Of a DNA stretch of 64,000 nucleotides, positions 26,959 to 36,307 are shown in pieces (position 1 is the stretch's first letter; the number at the start of each line of letters is the position of its first letter). Origin of the DNA: Natronobacterium gregoryi SP2. Its GTDB lineage: Archaea; Halobacteriota; Halobacteria; Halobacteriales; Natrialbaceae. The notes under the pieces were generated by a model. It saw only the letters and a program-made list of their open reading frames with translations. It was not told the DNA's origin and did no database searches. The stretch is from the NCBI RefSeq assembly GCF_000230715.2, contig NC_019792.1, positions 3,596,001 to 3,660,000 on the forward strand, written 5' to 3'. Made by a program: the position numbers and the translations under genes.

Positions 26959-27210
26959 TTACTCCGGCATATCGCGCAGAGCATCTTCTCGAGCCGCTTC
27001 ACGTGCTTCTCGCTTGATCTCTGCGATCGATTTGTCGTCGAACGCGTCACCGACAGCATTCCGGAGCCCTTCGATGGGATCGTCGGCAAGTGGAATGAGT
27101 TCGACTCGGTCGTCGAGTTCGACGACCCGGTATCTGTCACCGTGTTTCTCACGGATCTCGTGAGGGATGACGATTCGACCTCGATCGTCGGCCTCGGCCG
27201 TCTTGCTCAT
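26959..27210 (-). CDS. vapB: VapB/AbrB-type antitoxin
   Basis: 83 residues from the ATG at 27210. The N-terminal swapped-hairpin AbrB domain is seen in TAEADDRGRIVIPHEIREK; the acidic helical C-terminus would wrap the toxin. The longer start at 27252 would add 14 residues absent from AbrB domains. It probably autorepresses the operon from the AT-richer stretch just upstream. Confidence 0.85.
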   Translation of the reverse strand: MSKTAEADDRGRIVIPHEIREKHGDRYRVVELDDRVELIPLADDPIEGLRNAVGDAFDDKSIAEIKREAREAAREDALRDMPE

Positions 27211-27356
27211 AGTAGTATCTTCTACCACGGGAACACTCAAAAGAGTTCCCACAAATATTATCGAGTTCCCCGCAGCTCTTTCGAACCAGGCGTCAGCTAC
27301 AGGAACGAATCGTTCTAACGGGTGAAGAATCGACCAGTCGCGGGAGTGGAACGAAA

Positions 27357-28853
27357 TTACTCCTCGAGTTCGGCCCGCAGCAACTGGTTCACGTCGCCCG
27401 GGTCCGCGCTGCCGCCGGTCTTTTGCATCACCTGGCCGACCAGGAAGTTGATCGCGCCGTCGTCGCCGGACTCGTAGTCCTCGACGGCCTCGGGATTCTC
27501 GTCGATCGCTTCGACGACCGCTTCCTGCACTTCGCCCTCGTCGGTCTTGCCGAGGTCTTCCTCTTCGACGATCTCGTCCGGCTCCTTCCCGCGGTCGAGC
27601 ATCGACCGCAGAACCGTCTCGCGGGCGTTTTTCGCGGTTATCTCGTCCTCGGCGACGAGTTCGACGAGGCGGGTGACTTCCGCGAGTCGGCCCTCCATCT
27701 CCGTAATCTCCATGTCGCGGTAGTTGAGTTCCCCAAGCAGGTTGTCGGCGACCCAGGTAGCCGCGAGGTCGGGGTCGAACTCGCTTGCGACGTCCTCGTA
27801 GAAGTCAGCGACCTGCTTGGTCGAGGTGAGTTTCGAGGCGGCTTCCCCGCTCAGGTCGTACTCCGACTGGAACCGTTCGCGACGGGCCGTGGGGAGTTCC
27901 GGGATGGCGATCTCTTCTTTCCAGTGGGAGACCTGCAGCGGCGGGAGGTCGGCTTCCTCGAAGTAGCGGTAGTCTTTCTCTTCTTCTTTCGAGCGCATCG
28001 AGACCGTGATGCCGCGAGACTCGTCCCAGTGGCGGGTCTCCTGTTCGACCGCTCGACCGCGCTGGATGGCGTTTTTCTGACGAGTCTCCTCGTAGGCCAG
28101 GGCCTTCTGGGCTCCCTTGTGACTCGAGATGTTCTTGACCTCCGTGCGGTTCGCGCTCTCGAGGGCGTCCTCGCCGATTTCGTCGACGCCGTCGCCGTCG
28201 ATCTCCTCCCCGGGGATGATCGAGAGGTTGGCGTCGATACGCAGGCTGCCGTCGCGTTCGGCCTCGAAGACGCCCAAGTACTCCAGTACCTCCTCGAGTT
28301 CCGCGAGGAAGGCTCGTACCTCGTCGGGACTACGGAAGTCCGGCGCGGTGACGATCTCCATCAGCGGCGTGCCGGCGCGGTTGTAGTCGACCAGCGTGTA
28401 CTCCGCCGAATCGATGCCGCCACCGCCGCCGACGTGCTGGAGGCTCCCGGGGTCTTCCTCGAGATGGGCGCGTTCGATCGCCACCGTGCGCCGTTCGCCC
28501 TCGACGGAGACCTCGAGTTCGCCGTCGGCACAGATCGGCTCGTCGTACTGGGTGATCTGGAAGTTCTTCGGCAGGTCGGGATAGTAGTAGTTCTTCCGGT
28601 GGAACCGGGTCTCCTCGGGGATGTCGGCGTCGATCGCCTTGCCGATCTTGACGGCTGCCTCGACGGCCCCTTCGTTGAGGACGGGCAGGGCACCCGGCAG
28701 GCCGAGACAGACCGGACAGACGTGCTCGTTTGGCTCGTCGGTCGGCTCGGTCGAACACCCACAGAAGATCTTCGTGTCGGTCTCCAGTTGGACGTGGACC
28801 TCGAGGCCGATGACGGTCACGAGGTCGCCCTGCTGGACGGTTTGGGCAGTCAT
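27357..28853 (-). CDS. gatB: Asp/Glu-tRNA amidotransferase subunit B
   Basis: 498 residues. GLEVHVQLETDTKIFCGC with cysteine zinc ligands, CPVCLGLPGALPV, FHRKNYYYPDLPKNFQITQ and DYNRAGTPLMEIVT are GatB hallmarks. The C-terminal YqeY-like tail ends in NFLVGQVMQKTGG. It forms GatCAB, which amidates Glu-tRNA(Gln) and/or Asp-tRNA(Asn). gatA and gatC are not in this window. A tRNA-Glu, the substrate type, lies at 48.6 kb. Confidence 0.96.
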   Translation of the reverse strand: MTAQTVQQGDLVTVIGLEVHVQLETDTKIFCGCSTEPTDEPNEHVCPVCLGLPGALPVLNEGAVEAAVKIGKAIDADIPEETRFHRKNYYYPDLPKNFQITQYDEPICADGELEVSVEGERRTVAIERAHLEEDPGSLQHVGGGGGIDSAEYTLVDYNRAGTPLMEIVTAPDFRSPDEVRAFLAELEEVLEYLGVFEAERDGSLRIDANLSIIPGEEIDGDGVDEIGEDALESANRTEVKNISSHKGAQKALAYEETRQKNAIQRGRAVEQETRHWDESRGITVSMRSKEEEKDYRYFEEADLPPLQVSHWKEEIAIPELPTARRERFQSEYDLSGEAASKLTSTKQVADFYEDVASEFDPDLAATWVADNLLGELNYRDMEITEMEGRLAEVTRLVELVAEDEITAKNARETVLRSMLDRGKEPDEIVEEEDLGKTDEGEVQEAVVEAIDENPEAVEDYESGDDGAINFLVGQVMQKTGGSADPGDVNQLLRAELEE

Positions 28854-28972
28854 TGCCCGTCGATTCGGTCCGGTGGCGGTAAAGCGTAACGGGACGGAGC
28901 CGCGAGTCCCGACTCGAGGGGTTCTGACAATCTATACGGACGTTCATTACGGACTCGTGAGAACGGAGGCGG

Positions 28973-29676
28973 ATGGAACGGTGGCAACGGCGCGCAGTGA
29001 AGACGATCACCGGCATCGTCGTGCTCGTCTTCCTCACGTCGCTGGCCTACCACTACGTCATGATCGTCTTCGAGGGCCGCTCCTCGAGTTACTTCCACTC
29101 GACGCAGGTCGTCGTCGAGACGTTTCCCGGGACCGGCTACGGTTCCGACTCTCCCTGGGAGTCGGCCGTCGGAAACCTCTTCGTCATCGTGATGGGCCTC
29201 AGTACTTTCTGCTCCTGTTTATCGTTCTCCCGTACGTCTTCCGGTCCGTCCTCGAGCGGACGCTCTCGCCGACGCTACCGACGGAGACGGAGCTCGCGGA
29301 TCACGTCGTGGTGTGTGGCTACAGCGCCCGCGTCGAACGACTCGGCGAGCGAAACCAAAGCACGCCAAGCGGGGGCTGACTACGTCCTCAGTCTCCCCGA
29401 TATCAGTGGTCGGTTGCTCGCACTCGACGTGCTCCGCGACGCGAGCATCTCCTACGACCGACAACTGAAGATCGTCCGGTTCGAAGCCGATCCGCTCACG
29501 GGTCGTGCCGTCACAAATACGCCGCTTCCGGAACTGAACTGTACGCTCATTGCGGTCGAGCGGTCGGACGAAAACGTCACCGATCCCGCGCCATCGCCGA
29601 TTTCCGGCGCGGCGACAACCTGTTGCTCGCCGGTGACGACGACGCGATCTACACGTTCAAATCAGAACTCGAGTAA
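28973..29676 (+). pseudogene. Broken potassium channel with RCK/TrkA-N domain
   Basis: Starts with a good ATG, a transmembrane helix (ITGIVVLVFLTSLAYHY), a pore loop with the K+ filter TGYG and the start of a second helix, then changes frame near 29200. The other frame continues FLLLFIVLPYVFRSVLE and the NAD-binding start HVVVCGYSARVERLGE. Sequence then returns to the first frame (ADYVLSLPDISGRLLA) and ends in a third frame with a TrkA-C-like tail (RRGDNLLLAGDDD) and stop at 29674. At least two frameshifts and a deletion inside the Rossmann domain are needed, so it is dead. Confidence 0.8.
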
Positions 29677-29953
29677 GTTCTCGAGTGTCGTTGCCGCGAC
29701 AGTCAGATGGAGAAAATACCGTCGTTGTTCATCGTCTGTGCTAACTGCTGTCTTCGCTACTCGTCACTATAGAAACGATCTGACCGTTCATCTCGGTGTC
29801 ACTCCGTCCGAGAATCTCCGATTCGCGTGGGTACTCGAGACCAACGATTTCCGGAGGCGTTGTGGCTTTCGCGTCGTGGGGCCTGCTTCGATCACACGGT
29901 CTGCTGTGGCTCAATTAGGTCGGTCTTCGCTCCTCTCGGCCCGTAGTGTTCGC

Positions 29954-30063
29954 CTAGTACCGTCCCAAGCGTAGACCGACTAGTTGAGAGTTGGCCCAAA
30001 CCGATCACGATTCTCGATCAGGAGTAGAGTGCACTAGCCAGAGTAGACTTGGGACGCTACTAG
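29954..30063 (+). repeat. CTAG-bounded module A, copy 1
   Basis: 110 bp from CTAG to CTAG. Terminal inverted repeats CTAGTACCGTCCCAAG and (as reverse complement) CTAGTAGCGTCCCAAG match at 15 of 16 positions. It has internal CTAG sites near both ends. Nearly identical copies are at 43034 and 61287. Its last CTAG is shared with the next module. Confidence 0.9.
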
Positions 30064-30147
30064 TGGCGGGCCAAGCCTGCACTGATGGGTCGAATCTGGC
30101 GGTGTGGCCCGATTCGACCCGTCAGTCGACGGTTGGGACGGTACTAG
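30060..30147 (-). repeat. CTAG-bounded module B, copy 1 (inverted)
   Basis: 88 bp, arms in reverse orientation to the other B copies. The inner stem GGGTCGAAT / ATTCGACCC encloses a 16-nt loop. It shares CTAG with module A on the left and module C on the right. Confidence 0.9.
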
Positions 30148-30231
30148 TGCTTTGGCAAGCCTAAACGGATGAGTGAAACCGAATGCGGTCGTCTAGTTTC
30201 ACGCAGCAGTCGACGCTTGGCGGAGTACTAG
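30144..30231 (+). repeat. CTAG-bounded module C, copy 1
   Basis: 88 bp beginning CTAGTGCTTTGGCAAGCC and ending GGCGGAGTACTAG. Outer arms pair with G-U allowance, and the inner stem is GTGAAAC / GTTTCAC. The second copy is at 61203. Confidence 0.9.
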
Positions 30232-30420
30232 GCTCACCTGCAAAAGCGTCTCGCCACGTTTCGAGTCCCGCTCGACGCCGTTTCCCGAGACGTCTCTGGG
30301 TCGTTTTGCGGGTATTTATAAACAAATAGTCACTACGGCATTCGTGACACACAAACCATAATAACTACGTATACTGGGATTCTGCTGCACCCTGTGGTAC
30401 GTCTAAGTAATAGGAACAGT

Positions 30421-30426
30421 TATAAA
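30421..30426 (+). promoter_or_regulatory. Putative TATA box of the DAACS transporter gene
   Basis: TATAAA starts 28 nt before the GTG start at 30449, in an AT-rich tract. The spacing implies a leaderless transcript and supports the GTG start. Confidence 0.55.
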
Positions 30427-30448
30427 CTATCGACCGGTTGCTCGTGAT

Positions 30449-31738
30449 GTGTTGGGTAGTAGCATAGAGTCTTATTGGTCGCAGTATCGTTCCGTTCCAA
30501 TCGTCTATCGAATCGGCGTCGCGTTCGTTCTCGGTTCGGTTTTGGGATTGGTTCTCGGTGAGCCAGCAACCGTCCTCGAGCCGCTCGGCGACCTATTTAT
30601 CAATATGCTGAGTATGCTCGTCATTCCGATCATCGTGTTTACGCTACTGATGGGCGCAAAGCGACTCTCGCCGAGTAACCTCGGAAAGATCGGCGGACAG
30701 GTCGTCGGCCTCTACGCGATCACGTCTGCTTTCGCCGTTCTCATCGGCCTCGCCGTTTCGAACTTGATCAGCCCTGGCGAGGGACTCGAAGGATGGCAGG
30801 AGGCCGAACCCGACGCCGCCGAAGCACCGTCTCTCCAGGAGGTTCTGCTTGGAATCGTTCCCGAGAATCCCGTCGGTGCGATGGCACAGGGGGACGTCCT
30901 CCCGACGATTTTCTTCGTGATTGCCTTCGGACTCGCGCTCGCGCTCGTACAGGAGAGCGTCGAAAGCGAGGACGTCACAAACGGCGTCGAAACGTTCTTC
31001 GACATCGCCGAGGCCGGCGCAGAGGCGATGTTCAAGATCGTCTGGGGCGTCATGGAGTACGGCGTTATCGGCGTCTTCGCGTTGATGGCGACGGTCTTCG
31101 GCCAGGCCGGAACCGACGCGATCATCCCGTTCGCGCTGCTGATCCTGACGCTGCTCGTTGCGTCGGTCGCCCACATCGTCCTCGTTCACTTCGTGGGGAT
31201 CGTCGCACTGGTGGTCGGCGAATCCCCACGCGGGCTGCTCGTCGGCGGGAAAGACGCGCTCATCACCGCCCTGAGTATCCGTTCGTCGAGCGGAACGCTC
31301 CCGGTGACCATGGCCAACGCCGACGACAACCTCCACATCGACGAGAGTATCTACAGTTTCTCCCTGCCGCTTGGCGCGACGATCAACATGGACGGGACCG
31401 CCCTCTACCAGGGCGTCGTCGCGATCTTCGCGGCGAATCTGGTCGGCGTCTCGCTGACCGTCGGGGAGCAGTTGACGGTGGTCGCAGTCGCCGTGCTCGC
31501 GAGTATCGGTGCCGCCGGCGTGCCCGGGACCGGGTTGATCATGTTGACGCTCGTGTTGACCCAGCTCGGACTCCCACTGGCGATCGTCGGATTCGTCGCG
31601 GGCGTCGACCCAATTCTCGACCGCCTCCGGACGATGACAAACGTCAGCGGCGACCTCGCGGTGACGACGCTGGTCGCGAAGTGGAACGACGCCGTCGACT
31701 TCGACAGCGGGACCTGGGTCGCTTCGAATCGCGACTGA
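30449..31738 (+). CDS. Dicarboxylate/amino acid:cation symporter (DAACS, GltP/DctA type)
   Basis: 429 residues with about eight membrane segments and two re-entrant loops. Family signatures: SSSGTLPVTMAN (about 277, the serine-rich hairpin 1) and NMDGTALYQG (about 313), the substrate and sodium site of glutamate transporters. PGTGLIMLTLVL marks hairpin 2. It imports C4-dicarboxylates or acidic amino acids with Na+ or H+. It is alone, flanked by repeats and a dead IS630 element. Confidence 0.9.
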   Translation: MLGSSIESYWSQYRSVPIVYRIGVAFVLGSVLGLVLGEPATVLEPLGDLFINMLSMLVIPIIVFTLLMGAKRLSPSNLGKIGGQVVGLYAITSAFAVLIGLAVSNLISPGEGLEGWQEAEPDAAEAPSLQEVLLGIVPENPVGAMAQGDVLPTIFFVIAFGLALALVQESVESEDVTNGVETFFDIAEAGAEAMFKIVWGVMEYGVIGVFALMATVFGQAGTDAIIPFALLILTLLVASVAHIVLVHFVGIVALVVGESPRGLLVGGKDALITALSIRSSSGTLPVTMANADDNLHIDESIYSFSLPLGATINMDGTALYQGVVAIFAANLVGVSLTVGEQLTVVAVAVLASIGAAGVPGTGLIMLTLVLTQLGLPLAIVGFVAGVDPILDRLRTMTNVSGDLAVTTLVAKWNDAVDFDSGTWVASNRD

Positions 31739-31824
31739 GACCTCCTGTAGCGATCTACAGGGTGAGCAGGCCGAGTGCCTCGAGGTCGTACGGAAGACGT
31801 TGCCTTCCGTGACTGAGCGGAGCA

Positions 31825-32978
31825 TGATGAGTGACAGAAGTTTTGGGCGTGGGCTAAGACGAACGGGTAGTGGGAGGAGACCGGCGAGGCGAGCTCGTTC
31901 GTCATCTGAGCGAGGAGGAGTTGGATCGTCTGCTGGACGAAGCAGACGATCCAAAGGTCGTCAAGCGGCTCACCTTTGTCAAGCGTCTCTACAAGGGTGC
32001 AACGTACGAAGAAGCAGCTGACGACGTGGGGAAATCTGCGTCGACTGGAAGTCGCTGGGCACGTCGATGGAACGATGGCGGGCTGGGTCAGTTGACACCG
32101 AACTTCGGGGGCGGAAGGCCCCCGAAGCTCGGTGACGAGGAACAAGAGCGTCTTCTAGAACTTCTTCGGGAGGGACAACCCTAGAAAGCACAAGAAGTTC
32201 ATCAACTTTTGGACGAAGAGTTCGATGTTGAGTACCACCCGGATTATCTCGGCCGATTCCTCCGGAATCTCGGACTCTCCTACGCTAAACCACGTCCCAA
32301 ACGACCCTCCCGGCCAGAAAACGCCGATGAAATCCTCGAAGAACGCGTCGCAGACGCGTTCGACGAGGAACCAGAGACAGCACATAACAAGCGTCCTGAT
32401 GCTGAGGACGAAGGCTGGGTCCTCGACGACGATATTTGTACAGATGGGGGAACTGTCGTCGGTTTTTCTGACGCTTCTCACCCGCAACCATACGACAATT
32501 CGCATCGACTGTGGTACGTCAATGATCAGACACTGGAACGACCGCTGGTGAAGCTTGACGAACCAGCGGTCGGGTGCTATACGCTTACCGGCGAAAGTGT
32601 CCTGACGTTCCCTGCAGATCAATCGAAAGAGACATCTGTGCCCTACTGGAGGAGATCCGCGAGCAGAATCCGCGTTCCCGGATTCTGCTCGTCTTGGACA
32701 ACTTTTCGTCCCACATCTGTGAATACACGCGCAAGCGCGCACATCAACTCGGTATCGATCTCGTCTTTCTTCCGGTCGGTTCCCCACATCCCAATCCAAT
32801 CGAGCAGGTCTGGAAAGTGCTCAAACGGAATGCTTCACCAATCGTCGTGGCGAGCGAGAGCGCGTTCCGCACTCTCGCTCGCCGCCTCTTCAACACCCTC
32901 ACCGATCGACTTGGATTCGCCAAGTCTTGGATCGACCAGTTCCTCAGTCCATATTTGCAAAAGTTATCTTGATCATTA
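31825..32978 (+). mobile_element. Degenerate IS630-family insertion sequence
   Basis: Contains an IS630-type transposase gene. Probable imperfect terminal inverted repeats lie around TGATGAGTGACAGAAG on the left and (reverse complement) TAATGATCAAGATAAC on the right. The exact ends and target duplication are uncertain. It is dead in cis because the transposase frame is broken twice. Confidence 0.6.
31870..32972 (+). pseudogene. IS630-family transposase, nonsense mutation plus frameshift
   Basis: The helix-turn-helix part is intact (KRLYKGATYEEAADDVG, WARRWNDGG). At 32182 a TAG replaces the expected Trp codon between REGQP and KAQEVHQLL; the same frame then continues through DDDICTDGGTVVGF. 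Near 32630-32645 the frame shifts and the DDE tail resumes (ILLVLDNFSSH, VFLPVGSPHPNPIEQVW). The catalytic residues remain recognisable across the pieces, suggesting fairly recent decay. Confidence 0.85.
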
Positions 32979-33038
32979 TAGCGGTGGATAGCTCAACGAG
33001 GCTGCACCCACAGGACGGTTCGCGGTTGCACCTGGACA

Positions 33039-33225
33039 TCAGTACACCAATCTGTCGTAGTCGTAAACTAACACGTCGAACTCGTCGGGACCGTCACGGG
33101 CGAGCGCGTCCTCGAGTGACGAATCCGGGGGCGAACCGATCATCGCGTACAGCACTGACGACTCGGTCGGACCCGAGTTGTCGACGTAGTCGACCCGGTA
33201 AGACTCGAATGGTCGGTGACGAGAT
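33039..33225 (-). pseudogene. C-terminal fragment of an unrecognised protein
   Basis: On the minus strand about 60 codons read ESYRVDYVDNSGPTESS through DEFDVLVYDYDRLVY and a TGA at 33039, with normal haloarchaeal codon use and acidic residues, but no start. The 5' part is missing. It sits just past the IS630 end, so insertion or deletion may have removed the rest. Family unknown. Confidence 0.4.
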
Positions 33226-33463
33226 CCACACCGTGTACGTCATAGAGCGCCGTGACTCTCGACGACGCGCCAATCTGTGCGGCCGGCGATCCGTTTGCCG
33301 ACTCCGTTTCCGGTTTTGCAGTGCGTAGGCGGTTCCGGTAGGAGAGATCGAACGTGAGCGATCGACTGCCCGTCCACAACAAGGATCGGACACGGACACG
33401 ATGTCGGTGCTCGACCCCGAGTACGTCCGCGACGGCGAACGGCGACCGTAGGATGTCGCCTAG

Positions 33464-33634
33464 ATTCCGGTCAGTATCTGGCCCGGCGACATCGTCTTCG
33501 ACCCCGATGACCGTACGTTCGTCGTGAACAACAAAACCAACGACGTCTCCGCGATCGACTGCGAGACCTGGACCGAGACCGACCGCTACGAGACGGAACG
33601 TCACCCGGACGGGATCGCCTCCCTCGAGCGGTAA
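33464..33634 (+). pseudogene. Remnant of a beta-propeller-like (YncE-type) protein
   Basis: A 56-codon open stretch with a blade-like pattern (WPGDIVFDPDDRTFVV, then NDVSAIDCETW and HPDGIASLE), ending in TAA. A stop codon lies directly upstream and no start is present. Repeated blades of this kind occur in surface YVTN/YncE propellers. The surrounding 33226-33463 has only scattered coding-like fragments. Confidence 0.35.
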
Positions 33635-33709
33635 GAGCGCTCGTTTACGTCGTCACCGAGCGTCGACGCCACCCCCGGAATTATACGTCAGTTCGTTGTC
33701 CCTCGAGGC

Positions 33710-34570
33710 ATGGCTCTCTCGCGACGCGGGAGGGGTGGCCGGGCGACTGCAGGTGCGTTCTGGTCGCAGGTTCACCCCGTCTTCATGCTCCCGCCGCTCG
33801 CTGCGTCCCTGTTCGGCGCGATCCTCGCTCGAGATGTCGTCCTACTGGTCGCGACGATCCACGTCCTCGCGATGTTCGCGGCAGTCTACACGGCCCACGT
33901 CAAGGACGGCTACGTCGACTTCTATGTCCGTGGCGAAGACGACGGTCACCCGTTGACCGAACGTGGTTGTCGCGTCGCACTCGTCGCGTCGACGGCCGTC
34001 TTTGCGGGCTGTTGTCTCGTTCTCTACGTGCTGGTCGACGCCGTCGCAGTCGCGCTTACGGTCCCGACCTGGCTCGTCGCCTACCACCACGCGCCACAAC
34101 TCGATACAAACCCCGTGACGGCGACGACGGGCTACCCGCTCGGGATCGCCCTCTCGCTTCTCGGCGGCTTCTACGTCCAGGCGGGAACGCTCACGGCCGT
34201 CGCCGTCGGCTTTGCCCTCGTCTTCCTCGTCTTGCTGTCGGGGATCAAGGTGATCGACGACGCCCAGGACTACGACTACGATCGCTCGATCGAGAAACGA
34301 ACCGTCGCGGTCGCCGTCGGACCGGGTCGAGCATACGACGTTGCATACGGGCTGATGGCGACGGCGCTTCTCGTCGTGGTCGCGTTCGCGGTCGCTCGAG
34401 TGTTCCCACCGAGCGTCGTTTTGGCAGTGCTGGCGTTCGCTGCGGTTGCCGTGATCGCACGCCGGGCCGATCCGACTATTGCGACCATGCTGTTGATCCG
34501 GGGCTCGTACGTCTTCCTGGCGGTGCTGGTCGCGTCGGTGTGGTTCGAACCGCTCGCTCGCGTCTGGTGA
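33710..34570 (+). CDS. UbiA-family prenyltransferase-like membrane protein
   Basis: 286 residues with about eight or nine transmembrane helices. Two Asp-rich loops mark the UbiA fold: VKDGYVDFY in the first half and DDAQDYDYDR (about 183) in the second, which bind Mg-prenyl diphosphate. Candidate products are lipids, quinones or carotenoid-type molecules; the acceptor cannot be told. The stretch between the motifs (HHAPQLDTNPV, GYPLGIALSL) is family-like but diverged. Confidence 0.85.
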   Translation: MALSRRGRGGRATAGAFWSQVHPVFMLPPLAASLFGAILARDVVLLVATIHVLAMFAAVYTAHVKDGYVDFYVRGEDDGHPLTERGCRVALVASTAVFAGCCLVLYVLVDAVAVALTVPTWLVAYHHAPQLDTNPVTATTGYPLGIALSLLGGFYVQAGTLTAVAVGFALVFLVLLSGIKVIDDAQDYDYDRSIEKRTVAVAVGPGRAYDVAYGLMATALLVVVAFAVARVFPPSVVLAVLAFAAVAVIARRADPTIATMLLIRGSYVFLAVLVASVWFEPLARVW

Positions 34571-34584
34571 ACTGATTCGAAGCG

Positions 34585-34857
34585 TCAGGCGGGAGGTTCG
34601 ATGTATCCGAACTGCAAGAGGATCAACATCAAGATCCACAGGGTAGCGTTCGCGGCTCCGATCGCCGCGAAAGCGAGTGGGAACCAGTTTCGCTGCATCG
34701 TCTTCTTTAGCTGAACACCGCTGTAGGCGGCGATCACTCCGACGAGCGGTATGATCATCGAGAGTACCGCGGACACGATTGCTCCCCACAGGTGTAGCGG
34801 CGTCTCGCCGTGTGCCTGTCCAATATCGTCTATCAGTGATAGATTTTCCGTCGCCAT
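34585..34857 (-). CDS. Small two-helix membrane protein
   Basis: 90 residues: a polar N-terminus, then two hydrophobic helices (about 22-45 and 57-82) linked by a basic loop (QLKKTMQRN). A TTTATAGT box lies about 23-30 nt before the ATG on the minus strand, as expected for a leaderless gene. Family not recognised. Confidence 0.7.
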   Translation of the reverse strand: MATENLSLIDDIGQAHGETPLHLWGAIVSAVLSMIIPLVGVIAAYSGVQLKKTMQRNWFPLAFAAIGAANATLWILMLILLQFGYIEPPA

Positions 34858-35088
34858 TGGCAGACCGTTGGTACTGCCCCACTATAAACTGACTGGTCAG
34901 TCAACAACGAGGGCGTCGCGTAAGAAACGGTCCCGGAGGCAGGCACACGCCGCTTACGTGCCCGTCCTGCGTCGAGTGTACGCTTCTCTTCGTAAGTTAC
35001 GCCTCGAGAAAGCCGACGGAAAGGACTGGCCCGGGAATACATCGAGAGTGGGGGTTTCGGAACGGTACCTGAAACGATTCACGGGAAA

Positions 35089-36028
35089 GGGCTGCGTTGA
35101 ATCACTAGGCGGCGTCGGGGAAGGTCAGTAAATCGAAGGAGTTGAAGCGGGAAAATTTGGTTGTCCATGACACAAATCGCCCGCTTCACCGAGCGTTGTG
35201 TCTCGATTGCTCAAAGAGTTACGGGTGAACGAGGCGAATCCGTCGCCCAGCAGGGTGGCGGTGGGTTCGCCGACTATGCCCTCGTCTCGCTGCATTGTCT
35301 CCGGATTTACCTTGGTACATTCTATCGAATGACGCTCGATCTGCTGAAGGAAATGCCACAAATAATGGGGGAGGTCGGCCTCGAAGCGGCTAATCTTCCC
35401 GCACCCTCCACGCTGTGTAAGGTGTTTGACCAGATCGAAATGAGCGTCTGTCGAGTGCTGGTGCGCCAGTCGGCGCAGTTGCACGACCTCTCTGAGCACG
35501 CTGCAATCGATGCAACGTTCTATGAAAAAATCGTGCTAGCCGCCATTACTACCAGCGAACGAATTATCGCGTTCAGACGCTCAAAGTGACAAATATCGTC
35601 GATACAGCATCGCAAGCTGTGCTCGATCTTCACTGTTTAACGACGCTAGAAGGCAGTGACGCGGATCTCTGTGTGCGGATCGTCCGCCGGAACGCGGGCG
35701 GTCTGGGGACTCTGGCTGCGATAAGGGCTCTGACAAGCAACAACTCCGCGAACGACTCCGTGGCCTCGACATTCGCCCGCTAATCAAACACCGAATCTTC
35801 GCGCCGTCGGATCACGCGCACAACGCCCGAATTGGCGAATATCGGTACGCTCAGTGGGCAATGAACGCAATCGTCAACTCAACCGTCAAGCGCTCGCTCG
35901 GGTACGCCGTGCGAGCGCGGACCTGGTATCGGGAGTTCCGTAAAATCGCTCTGATGTGTGTCGTCTACAATATCAAACGCGCTGCCAAACAGTGAAATCC
36001 ACCGCCTTACACGGGTTGAACAGAGCCC
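35089..36028 (+). mobile_element. Degenerate IS5-family insertion sequence
   Basis: About 940 bp. Ends GGGCTGCGTTGAA (left) and, as reverse complement, GGGCTCTGTTCAA (right) match as imperfect terminal inverted repeats. It encloses a broken IS5-type transposase. No target duplication was confirmed. Confidence 0.7.
35167..35995 (+). pseudogene. IS5-family transposase in three frames
   Basis: The N-terminus from MTQIARFTERCVS to AAIDATFYEK is in one frame. At an A6 run (35525-35530) it shifts to a second frame (HYYQRTNYRVQTLKVT; VLDLHCLTTLEGSDA). Near 35720 it shifts again to DKGSDKQQLRERLRG and finishes with RYAQWAMNAIVNSTVKRSLG and a TGA at 35993-35995. The first break sits on a slippery A-run and could be programmed, but the second shows the gene is decayed. 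Confidence 0.85.
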
Positions 36029-36307
36029 CTGTTTCGAACGTCCGTTAGAGAAAGTGTTAAAGTGATTAGGTTAATGATCGATGCAGTGTGCGAAAGTGGC
36101 TCGTTCCACGCCGAGAATCACGTTACGTGAGCCCGTCGGTGTAGAGGTTGGCACCCCTCTCTCCGCGTGAACGCAGAGGACTTCCGCCTCAGCCGCAGGC
36201 GGATATCGACACTCAGGGACAGACCCGAGAGACCTCAAACACACGCAACGGCTCTCTTCGACAGGTACTGGACTCCCAACCCTTCCCCGTCCAAGACCGG
36301 AAACCAC

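Larger units (their letters stand above)
29677..30448. other. Gene-free region with CTAG repeat array
   Basis: 772 bp. The first 270 bp and the stretch 30232-30420 hold no credible coding sequence; the centre is the A-B-C repeat array listed separately. The last 90 bp is AT-rich and contains the promoter of the DAACS transporter. Confidence 0.7.

Noticed and set aside
30000-30231. Possible CRISPR array
   Set aside because: The repeats are different modules joined by CTAG, not identical repeats with unique spacers, and no cas genes are present.
31825-32978. IS630 element here as the parent of the CTAG modules
   Set aside because: Its apparent ends (TGATGAGTGACAG) do not match the module ends (GTACCGTCCCAA), so a different parent is needed.
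36029-36307. Small minus-strand frame (78 codons) after the IS5 element
   Set aside because: Odd composition with many Pro/Arg/Cys and no homology pattern; probably non-coding.
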